In this document: positions 57,450 through 64,000 of the stretch, piece after piece
How positions within the stretch are numbered: the first letter of the stretch is position 1
How the letters are laid out: each line of letters starts with the position of its first letter
DNA from: Herbaspirillum robiniae
GTDB lineage: Bacteria > Pseudomonadota > Gammaproteobacteria > Burkholderiales > Burkholderiaceae_D
DNA length: 64,000 bases
Direction of reading: 5' to 3'
Assembly: GCF_002213415.1 (NCBI RefSeq)
Contig: NZ_NJGU01000001.1
Location: 248,001-312,000 of the forward strand
Notes under the pieces: model-generated
Databases searched by the model: none
What the model saw: the letters and a program-made list of their open reading frames with translations, nothing else
Told to the model about the DNA's origin: nothing
Made by a program: the position numbers and the translations under genes

Positions 57450-57472
57450 CTGCCTGCGCGCGTCGCGCGAAC

Positions 57473-58192
57473 TCAGTGGCGCGCGTACAGCTCCAGGAAG
57501 CGGCGCAGCAGCCCGGTCGACTGCGGCGTTTCGCTGACCTTGTCGCACAGGGCCTTGGCGTCGATGCCGCAACCGCGGTAGACGTCGGCGTAGTAGTTCA
57601 GGTGGGCGCGCACGAACGCGGGAGAAAACTCCGGGTGGAACTGCGTCGAGTAGACGTTGTGCTTGTGCTTGATCATGTGGTGCGGATCCATCGGCGAGCG
57701 CGCCATCACGACCGCGTCCTTGTGCGGGCGCAGCACCGACTGCATGTGCAGCATGTGGGCCGGGAACTGCTCCGGCAGCACGCCGAACAATTCATCCTTG
57801 CGGCAGCAGTCGAAGGTTTCCACGTGCATGGTGCCGGCCGCCCTGCCTGCCGGGTTGTAGCCGACCTCGCCGCCGAAGGCGTAGGTCAGCAGCTGGTGGC
57901 CGTAGCAGATGCCGAACATCGGCGTGTCCATGTCGGCGGCGTCGCGGATCCATTCGGCGGTGCGCTCGCTCCAGTCTTCCTTGTCGGTGACCATGGCCGG
58001 CGAACCGGTGATGAAGACCGCGCGATAGGTCGACGGGCAGCCAGGCTGCTCGCCTTCGTACACGGTCACGGTCTGGATTTCGCTGCTGCACAGTCCGGCG
58101 GCGCATCCGATCTGCTGCGCGTAGCCGCCATAACTGCTCTTGAGGGTTTGGTTGGGATCGCCGGTTTGGATGATCAGGACTGGGGCAGGCAT
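57473..58192 (-). CDS. Class I glutamine amidotransferase (GuaA-N-like)
   Basis: This 239-aa protein has the glutaminase nucleophile elbow FGICYGHQLL and the His in STQFHPEFSPAF, so the catalytic Cys and His-x-Glu are present. It lacks any synthetase domain and resembles stand-alone GMP-synthase-like amidotransferases, often linked to gamma-glutamyl hydrolysis. The start at 58192 begins MPAPVLIIQTG; upstream codons are not protein-like. A perfect inverted repeat lies 40 nt upstream. Confidence 0.88.
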   Translation of the reverse strand: MPAPVLIIQTGDPNQTLKSSYGGYAQQIGCAAGLCSSEIQTVTVYEGEQPGCPSTYRAVFITGSPAMVTDKEDWSERTAEWIRDAADMDTPMFGICYGHQLLTYAFGGEVGYNPAGRAAGTMHVETFDCCRKDELFGVLPEQFPAHMLHMQSVLRPHKDAVVMARSPMDPHHMIKHKHNVYSTQFHPEFSPAFVRAHLNYYADVYRGCGIDAKALCDKVSETPQSTGLLRRFLELYARH

Positions 58193-58636
58193 AAAGACTT
58201 GGTCGGTATTCAAGGGCAGAACATTGCATCGGCGCATTTCCCTGGTGGAAATGCGCGTGCGACGCCTTTCGAATTCGACTGGAGGCAGCGACAACTCTTA
58301 CGGCAGCCGGACAATTCAGAAACGACGCAAACGTCCATCCGGATGACAAGGAAGCACTGCCAGAGACGCAAACCGATGCATGTTCCCATCGGCTGGAAAG
58401 CTGACAAAACACCAACAAAAAGGCGGAAGACTGAAGTCTGATTTCCCCTGCCCGGCTCCCTCGCGCATCCCGCGGAATGTCGCGCCGGTCTCCATGATGA
58501 AACAAAAAGGGCCGCTGGAAAAGCGGCCCTTATAAATTTTTTAGCGAATTGTCGCGCCCATGCCTACAGATCACCGGCATGGGGCGCCGCCGTGCACCGA
58601 ATCACGAACTCGGTGCGGCGGCTTGCGCCTCATGCA
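58193..58636. other. Region between the amidotransferase and ppiD genes
   Basis: About 440 nt with no supported gene. It contains a 10-bp perfect inverted repeat (58232-58241 with 58247-58256) upstream of the amidotransferase start and the ppiD terminator at 58505-58532. Confidence 0.5.
58505..58532 (-). terminator. Terminator after ppiD
   Basis: On the reverse strand, an AAGGGCCGCT/AGCGGCCCTT stem with a short loop is followed by TTTTTG. It lies about 105 nt past the ppiD stop. Confidence 0.82.
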
Positions 58637-60556
58637 TCACTTTGCGGCATCGTCAGCGCTCACCGTGGCGGCGCCCTTGAGCAGCTTGGTCTTGGCCTTC
58701 TCGCGCAGGAAGCCGAGGTAAGCCAGCGCCTCCTGTTGCGACAGCGCGTTGGCGATCTGGTCCTGCTCGGTCTTGCGGCGCGCGGCGTCCACGGCCTTGG
58801 GCTGCTCCACCTTGGTCACGCGGTAGATCTGGTAGCCCAGGCCCAGGGTCTCGGCGCCCACATACGACGGCAGCTTGGCGGTATCGGCCTTCATCACGGC
58901 ATTGAAGGCTTCCTCGGTCCAGCCATCGGCCTTCACGCGCGAGACCACCTTGGCGTCGCTGAAGCCGGCGCCGTCGTCCTTGGCCTGCAGTTCAGCCAGG
59001 CGCGCCTGGCCGGCCTTGACCGCCAGCGCCTGCTCTTCCTGCAGCAGCACGGCCTTCTGCACGTCGGCCTTCACTTCGTCGAACGGACGCTTGGCCACCG
59101 GCTTGTACTCGGTGATGCGGCCGGCCACCAGGGTATTGGGAGCGACCTGCACGGCTTCGGTGTTGTGCTTGGACTTGATCACGTCGTCGGTGAACAGCGC
59201 CGTCAGGAACTTGGCGTTGTTGAACGGCGCGGCGCCGGCAGCCGGGTTCGGGTTGCGCATCACGCCGGAGGCGGTCTGGATCTTCAGCTTCAGCTTGTCG
59301 GACACGGCCTTCAGGCTGTCGCCGTTTTCGTAGACCAGGTTGCCGAACTGGTCGGCCATCTCGGAGTACTTCTTGGCGGCGATCTGCTTCTTGATCTCGC
59401 CGGCGATCTCATCCTTGACCGAATCCAGCGACTTCACGGCGGCCGGCTTGATGCCGGTCACTTCAATCACGTGGTAGCCGAAGTCGGATTCCACCGGAGC
59501 GCTGATCTCGCCCTGCTTCAGGCTGAACGCCGCGTCTTCGAACGGCTTGACCATGGCGCCATGGCCGAAGTAGCCGAGGTCGCCGCCGTTTTCAGCCGAG
59601 CCCGGATCCTGCGAATTGGCCTTGGCCAGCTTGGCGAAGTCGCCCGGGTTCTTGCGCAGCTGCGCCGCCAGGCCTTCGGCCTTGGCCTTGGCCGCAGCCT
59701 TGTCGGCCGCCGGCGCATCCTTCTTGACGGTGATCAGGATGTGGCTGGCGCGACGCTGCTCGTCGGTCGAATACTGCTTCCTGTTCTGCTCGTAGTAGGA
59801 CTTGATGTCGTCGTCGGTGACGGCCGACTGGGCCGCCACGGCGGCGGCGTCCAGCACCACGTACTCGATGCTGGCCTGCTCGGGCGTCTCGAAGCGGCGG
59901 CCGTTCTTGTCATAGAAAGCCTGCAGCATCTCGTCGGTCACCTTGACTTGCGAGGCGTAGGTGTCCGGCTTGAAGTTGAGCATCTGCACCGTGCGTTCCT
60001 GGTCGTTCAGGTTCGACAGGTTCTCGGACACGGTCTTGGGCGCGAAGGCGGTGGTCTGGATCGCGGCATTCAACTGCTGCAGCGCCATCTCGCGGCGCAG
60101 GCCGGCTTCATAGCTCTTCGGGGTCAGGCCTTGCGCGGCCAGCAGCACGCGGTACTGCTCGTTGTCGAAGCTGCCGTCGGGCTTGGTCAGGCCGGGGATC
60201 TGCAGGATGCTTTGCTGCAGCGCCTGGTCGGGCACCACCAGCTTGCTGGCCGCCACTTCGGCGCCGAGGGCGCGCTGGGCGATCAGGTTGTCCAGGATGG
60301 CGCGGCGCGTTTCAGGGGTGTCGAACAGCTTGGCGTCGAATTGCTGGCCATAGACCTGGCGCATGCGGTCGAGCTGCTGGCGATGCGCGGCATCCCATTC
60401 TTCCTTGGTGATGGTCTGGCCGGCCACCTTGGCCACGCCGCTGTCATCAGTCAGGCGGCTATAGCCTTCCAGGCCGAAGAACGCGAATGACGGGAAAATG
60501 AACAGCAACAGCAGGAACTGCATCAGGCGCTGGTGGGTACGAATGAATTCAAACAT
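58637..60556 (-). CDS. ppiD: Periplasmic folding chaperone PpiD
   Basis: This 639-aa protein has an N-terminal cytosolic start and one membrane anchor ([19 protein letters not shown]), a SurA-like helical region and a central parvulin domain ([53 protein letters not shown]). A second parvulin-like C-terminal part follows. PpiD assists folding of proteins leaving the Sec translocon. The ATG at 60556 begins the family-like [10 protein letters not shown]. It has no operon partner downstream. Confidence 0.96.
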   Translation of the reverse strand: MFEFIRTHQRLMQFLLLLFIFPSFAFFGLEGYSRLTDDSGVAKVAGQTITKEEWDAAHRQQLDRMRQVYGQQFDAKLFDTPETRRAILDNLIAQRALGAEVAASKLVVPDQALQQSILQIPGLTKPDGSFDNEQYRVLLAAQGLTPKSYEAGLRREMALQQLNAAIQTTAFAPKTVSENLSNLNDQERTVQMLNFKPDTYASQVKVTDEMLQAFYDKNGRRFETPEQASIEYVVLDAAAVAAQSAVTDDDIKSYYEQNRKQYSTDEQRRASHILITVKKDAPAADKAAAKAKAEGLAAQLRKNPGDFAKLAKANSQDPGSAENGGDLGYFGHGAMVKPFEDAAFSLKQGEISAPVESDFGYHVIEVTGIKPAAVKSLDSVKDEIAGEIKKQIAAKKYSEMADQFGNLVYENGDSLKAVSDKLKLKIQTASGVMRNPNPAAGAAPFNNAKFLTALFTDDVIKSKHNTEAVQVAPNTLVAGRITEYKPVAKRPFDEVKADVQKAVLLQEEQALAVKAGQARLAELQAKDDGAGFSDAKVVSRVKADGWTEEAFNAVMKADTAKLPSYVGAETLGLGYQIYRVTKVEQPKAVDAARRKTEQDQIANALSQQEALAYLGFLREKAKTKLLKGAATVSADDAAK

Positions 60557-60634
60557 GAATAGCCAATCAATAAACGATCCGGTCAATGAAAGTGCGCGCC
60601 TGCGGTCTTGCCGAACTTCGCCGGGACAGGTAAT

Positions 60635-60658
60635 AAAAAAGGCGAACTCACGTTCGCC
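60635..60658 (-). terminator. Hairpin terminator between the lipoprotein gene and ppiD
   Basis: On the reverse strand, GGCGAAC/GTTCGCC with a 4-nt loop is followed by six T. It either ends the lipoprotein transcript, ends a short RNA starting near 60708, or acts as an attenuator of ppiD. Confidence 0.85.
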
Positions 60659-60708
60659 TCGATCCGGCGGAGCGGAAAACCACTCTGGCGCACACTCAGT
60701 CGTGCACG
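60635..60708 (-). ncRNA. Possible short transcript (about 74 nt) upstream of ppiD
   Basis: A good -10 TATAAT in the context GTGTATAATG (60720-60715) would start transcription near 60708, and a strong terminator lies 50-70 nt later. The region has no reading frame. It could be a small RNA or the attenuated leader of ppiD. No clear -35 hexamer supports the promoter. Confidence 0.3.
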
Positions 60709-60714
60709 CGCGAC

Positions 60715-60720
60715 ATTATA
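60715..60720 (-). promoter_or_regulatory. Extended -10 promoter element
   Basis: TATAAT preceded by TGTG (extended -10) on the reverse strand. It is the best -10 sequence between the lipoprotein gene and ppiD. Confidence 0.45.
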
Positions 60721-60778
60721 CACATGCCAATGCCCTGCGGCACCTTGCGCAGGGATGCCGATACGGCCGAACGGCCGC

Positions 60779-61300
60779 TCATCGGTCCATCTGCGCCAGC
60801 GCCACGCTGCGCAACTGGAAACGGCCGTCATTGTTGAACAGCCAACTTTCCGACAGCTCGATGCGCCCATTCTTCAGCAGGGCCTCGGGCGGCTTGGGGA
60901 AAGGCGCGGTGTTCTTCAGGCTGCCCATGGCGCTGGCTTCGGCGTGCTTGTCCTTGTTGGTGCGCAGGATTTCGCTTTTGACCAGGTTGCCGTCGCGGTC
61001 GACGATGTACTTGATCACGATCACCGAACGCAGCAGCGCCTGCGGACGCTCCACATAGACGCTGGTGAAATTGACCTGCGAGATGCGCTTGGCGAGGTCG
61101 GTCTTGTAACCGTCTTCGGTGGTGGCGGTGGAGGTGCCGTCGGAGGTGGTCTTCTTCTGCTCGATGATGGACTTGGCCAGCTCGTCGCGCTGCTCCTGGG
61201 TGCTCTCCGGCGCGGAACATGCCGCCAGCAGCGCGGCCACGCCCAGCCCGCCCGCGGCCAGCCTGGCGCCCATGCGCCGGGGTCTCCTCGATTGCTTCAT
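60779..61300 (-). CDS. Lipoprotein with TonB-C-like domain
   Basis: This 173-aa protein has a lipoprotein signal (MGARLAAGGLGVAALLAAC, lipobox LLAAC). A TonB C-terminal-like part follows (VERPQALLRSVIVIKYIVDR, then NLVKSEILRTN) and a beta-rich end. Such proteins occur in the envelope; the role here is unknown. AAGGAGA precedes the ATG at 61300. Confidence 0.78.
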   Translation of the reverse strand: MKQSRRPRRMGARLAAGGLGVAALLAACSAPESTQEQRDELAKSIIEQKKTTSDGTSTATTEDGYKTDLAKRISQVNFTSVYVERPQALLRSVIVIKYIVDRDGNLVKSEILRTNKDKHAEASAMGSLKNTAPFPKPPEALLKNGRIELSESWLFNNDGRFQLRSVALAQMDR

Positions 61301-61631
61301 TGTTGTTCTCCTTGCGCGCGCGCAAGCTTGCCGCGCGGGAAATCCATCTTCATCGGTTCGGCGGCTTCCCGCCACCTTCCTGTTCGACCGTTTTCGACGC
61401 CGGCGATTCCCTGCCGGCGGCCGCATCGATGCTCAAAAAAGCATCATCCATAACTTCAAGCTATAGATCGGATATTACCCCGCTATCACAGGGGCAACTG
61501 TCATCCAGCAGTCATATTTGCTACGTAACATCCGCTTGCCTTGAGACCGGCGACACCCCGCAAATGCGCTTCGGCACTGCATTCGGGCAACAAGAACAAC
61601 GCCGGCCGCCCCACTGTGAGACCACTTCGAC
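61301..61631. other. Divergent region between the lipoprotein and ABC transporter genes
   Basis: About 330 nt without a supported gene. Its A/T-richer part (61440-61520) probably holds the promoter of the transporter operon. Confidence 0.5.
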
Positions 61632-62738
61632 ATGACGCAGACTTCCTCCCCGGCAGCAGCCCCGCACCATCACGACGGCGATGAGAGCTTTCTCTCGGTG
61701 CGCGGCATCGAAAAACGCTTCGGCGCCTTCACCGCGCTGGACCGCGTCTCGCTGGACGTCAGGCGCGGCGAGATGGTCTGCCTGCTGGGTCCGTCCGGCT
61801 GCGGCAAGACCACGCTGCTGCGCACCATCGCCGGCCTGGAGCGCCAGGATGCGGGCAGCCTGCACGCAGGCGGCCGCGACATCTCGCAGCTGCCGCCGCA
61901 ATCGCGCGACTACGGCATCCTGTTCCAGTCGTATGCGCTGTTTCCCAATCTTACCGTCGAAGACAACGTCGGCTATGGCCTGCCCCGCAAGCTGTCGCGC
62001 CAGCACAAGCGCGAACGCGTGAGCGCGATGCTGGGCATGGTGGGCCTGTCGGGCAGCGAACGCAAGTATCCCGGCCAACTCTCCGGCGGCCAGCAGCAGC
62101 GCGTGGCCCTGGCGCGCGCGCTGGCGCCCTCGCCTTCGCTGCTGCTGCTGGACGAGCCGCTGTCGGCGCTGGACGCCCAGGTGCGCGAGCACCTGCAGCT
62201 GGAGATCCGCCGCCTGCAGAAGGAATTCCGCATCACCACGCTGATGGTCACGCACGACCAGGAAGAAGCAATGGTGATGGCCGACCGCATCGCCGTGATG
62301 AACCGCGGCCGCATCGAGCAGTTCGGCACGCCCGACGACATCTACCGCCGCCCGGCCTCGCCCTTCGTGGCGGACTTCATCGGCCAGTCCAACTGGCTGC
62401 CCTTCACCCGCATCTCCGGTTCGCAGGTGGCGGTCGGCTCGCTGCAGCTGGAGATCCGGCCGGAGGAGGAGGAGCTGGCCAACGGCCGCCTGTTCTGCCG
62501 CCCCGAGGCGATCGACCTGTTCCCGCACGACGCCGCCGCCAACCGCTTCCGCGCCCGCGTGGTGGACCGCATCTATCTCGGCAACCGCTACCGGCTGGCG
62601 CTGTCGTGCGAGGCGCTGCCGGGCCAGACGCTGCTGGCCGACGTCATGGGCGACGCCCACGAACGGCTGGCCGGCATGCACGGCGGCGACGGCATCTGGA
62701 TCGCGCTGCCGCGCCAGGCACTGCAGGTCTTCGTCTGA
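61632..62738 (+). CDS. ABC transporter ATPase (PhnT/FbpC/PotA type)
   Basis: This 368-aa ATPase has Walker A GPSGCGKTT, signature LSGGQQQRVALARAL and Walker B LLLLDEPLSALD. A C-terminal TOBE domain follows, starting near PFVADFIGQSNWL. This type serves importers of iron, spermidine, sulfate or 2-aminoethylphosphonate. With the PhnU-like permease downstream, a 2-aminoethylphosphonate or similar importer is the likeliest. A His-rich N-terminus (APHHHDGDES) precedes the ABC domain. Confidence 0.88.
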   Translation: MTQTSSPAAAPHHHDGDESFLSVRGIEKRFGAFTALDRVSLDVRRGEMVCLLGPSGCGKTTLLRTIAGLERQDAGSLHAGGRDISQLPPQSRDYGILFQSYALFPNLTVEDNVGYGLPRKLSRQHKRERVSAMLGMVGLSGSERKYPGQLSGGQQQRVALARALAPSPSLLLLDEPLSALDAQVREHLQLEIRRLQKEFRITTLMVTHDQEEAMVMADRIAVMNRGRIEQFGTPDDIYRRPASPFVADFIGQSNWLPFTRISGSQVAVGSLQLEIRPEEEELANGRLFCRPEAIDLFPHDAAANRFRARVVDRIYLGNRYRLALSCEALPGQTLLADVMGDAHERLAGMHGGDGIWIALPRQALQVFV

Positions 62739-64000
62739 TGCCGGAACGAAACGCCATGAATTCTTCCGTCTCCACCACCGCCATCCCCGGCCTCGGCACC
62801 GACGTTCCGCTTGTCGACGCCAGGCAGGCCGCGCCGCGCATGTTCGACGGCAGCCAGTTGCTGACCTCGGGCCTGAAGTGGCTGTTGCTGGCCCTGCTGC
62901 TGGTCGGCATGGGTTGCCCGCTGCTGTTCATCCTGGACCAGGCGGTGCTCACGCCCGACGGCGCCTGGGCCGGCAGCGCGCCCTTCGTGCGCCTGTTCTC
63001 CAACATCAATTTCCTGCCCATGCTGGGCCGCAGCCTCTGGGTGTCCTTCGTCACCGCCGCGGTGACCGTGCCGCTGGCCTACGCCTTCGCCTACGCGTTG
63101 CAGCGCACCTGCGTCCCGCTCAAGGGCATGTGGCGCGGCATCGGCCTGCTGCCGCTGCTGGCGCCGTCGCTGCTGCCGGGGATCGCGCTGATCTACCTGT
63201 TCGGCAACCAGGGGCTGTTCAAGGAGCTGATGAACGGCGGCATCTATGGTTTCTGGGGCATCCTGCTGGGCGAGGTGTTCTACACCTTCCCGCATGCGCT
63301 GATGATCCTGCTCTCGGCGCTGTCGCAGGCCGACGGCCGCCTCTACGACGCCGCTTCCGCCATGGGCGCCTCGCGCTGGCGCACCTTCGCCAGCGTCACG
63401 CTGCCGGCCACGCGCTACGGCATCTTCGGCGCCTTCTGCCTGGTCTTCACGCTGACCATCACCGACTTCGGCGTGCCCAAGATCGCCGGCGGCGCCTACA
63501 GCGTGCTGGCGGTGGAAGCCTACAAGGCGGTGGTCGGCCAGCAGCAGTTCGGCCGCGGCGCGCTGATCGGCCTGCTGCTGCTGGTGCCGGCGGTGCTCAC
63601 CTTCGCGGTGGACGCCTGGCTGCAGCGCCGCCAGCGGGCCCAGATGAGCAGCCGCTCGGAAGCCTACGTGCCGCGCCCGGACTGGAAACGCGACGGCTTC
63701 AACCTGCTGGCCGTGGCGCTGATCTCGGCCTCGATCCTGATCATGATCGCCGTCGCCATGGGCGCCTCGCTGGTCAAGCTGTGGCCCTACAACCTGGCGC
63801 TGACGCTGCAGCACTACGACTTCGACAACATGGACGGCGGCGGCTGGCTGGCCTACTGGAACAGCCTGAAGCTGGCCTGCGGCACCAGCGTGGCCGGCAC
63901 CATCGTGATCTTCACCGGCGCCTGGCTGATGGAAAAGACGCGCGGTCCGGCGCGCCTGGGTGCGGTATTGAGCCCGCTGCTGCGCTTCCTGTGCTTCCTG
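62738..64000 (+). CDS. ABC transporter permease (PhnU/FbpB type), partial
   Basis: The frame is open for 421 codons to the window edge. It encodes at least eight membrane segments and the binding-protein-dependent permease loop motif LYDAASAMGASRWRTFASVT. Its size and two-domain form fit the fused FbpB-like permeases. The ATG at 62738 overlaps the ATPase stop by one base (TGATG); ATG 62756 (MNSSVSTTAIPGLG) is an alternative with GGAACG upstream. The C-terminus and a possible binding-protein gene lie outside the window. Confidence 0.88.
   Translation, partial: MPERNAMNSSVSTTAIPGLGTDVPLVDARQAAPRMFDGSQLLTSGLKWLLLALLLVGMGCPLLFILDQAVLTPDGAWAGSAPFVRLFSNINFLPMLGRSLWVSFVTAAVTVPLAYAFAYALQRTCVPLKGMWRGIGLLPLLAPSLLPGIALIYLFGNQGLFKELMNGGIYGFWGILLGEVFYTFPHALMILLSALSQADGRLYDAASAMGASRWRTFASVTLPATRYGIFGAFCLVFTLTITDFGVPKIAGGAYSVLAVEAYKAVVGQQQFGRGALIGLLLLVPAVLTFAVDAWLQRRQRAQMSSRSEAYVPRPDWKRDGFNLLAVALISASILIMIAVAMGASLVKLWPYNLALTLQHYDFDNMDGGGWLAYWNSLKLACGTSVAGTIVIFTGAWLMEKTRGPARLGAVLSPLLRFLCFL

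Noticed and set aside
60640-60780. tRNA gene upstream of ppiD
   Set aside because: The short terminated region was checked for a cloverleaf; no acceptor stem or T-loop consensus (GGTTCGAATCC-like) is present.

Overview
The window is GC-rich, densely coding bacterial DNA with no rRNA, tRNA or CRISPR array that I can recognise. Gene content (beta-proteobacterial trimeric porin, FGAR-amidotransferase-type PurL, ImuA/ImuB/DnaE2, a ligase-associated repair cassette, a Liv-type ABC operon, many small stress proteins) points to a betaproteobacterium, most likely Oxalobacteraceae close to Herbaspirillum. That assignment is inference from gene content, not a database match.

Layout. 1-6.7 kb: the end of an HDOD gene, then a four-gene ligase-associated DNA repair operon (MBL-fold exonuclease, ATP-dependent ligase, DEXH helicase, PdeM nuclease). 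6.9-10.6 kb: a lone amino-acid-type binding protein, an unrecognised outer-membrane beta-barrel protein and the excinuclease Cho. 10.9-18.6 kb: a stress island of PoxB, a DJ-1/PfpI protein, DUF4142, CBS, KGG and several small unknown proteins, plus two likely small RNAs. 19.1-24.5 kb: the SOS mutagenesis cassette imuA-imuB-dnaE2 behind a perfect LexA box. 24.5-27.1 kb: a diguanylate cyclase, a Ser-rich small protein and an RcnB-like protein. 27.2-36.6 kb: a catabolic locus (oligopeptide-type binding protein, LysR and GntR regulators, aldehyde dehydrogenase, SDR, MFS permease) interrupted by a hipBA toxin-antitoxin pair. 37-40.8 kb: livHMGF without livK. 41-46.8 kb: selO, msrB, yciB, a bolA-like gene, a parvulin, a small membrane protein and a porin. 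47-64 kb: mostly housekeeping genes (purL, BON lipoprotein, DadA-like oxidase, nnr, EamA transporter, LolD/YbbA-type ATPase with tesA, a glutamine amidotransferase, ppiD, a lipoprotein) and the start of a PhnT/FbpC-type ABC transporter operon that runs off the right edge.

Main observation. Genes of the stress island, the two candidate small RNAs, cho and probably the ligase-associated repair operon share an unusual promoter layout. An 8-base box (consensus T[T/G]C[C/T][T/G]AC[A/G]) lies 51 nt upstream of the base before a -10-like TANNNT element. In most cases a second, weaker copy of the box lies 23 nt after the first, at about -41 to -34. Six promoters meet the strict pattern and three more fit with one deviation each. 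This looks like a regulon under one activator that joins stress proteins, two RNAs with C-rich (anti-Shine-Dalgarno-like) segments and two DNA repair systems. The activator is not identifiable from this window.
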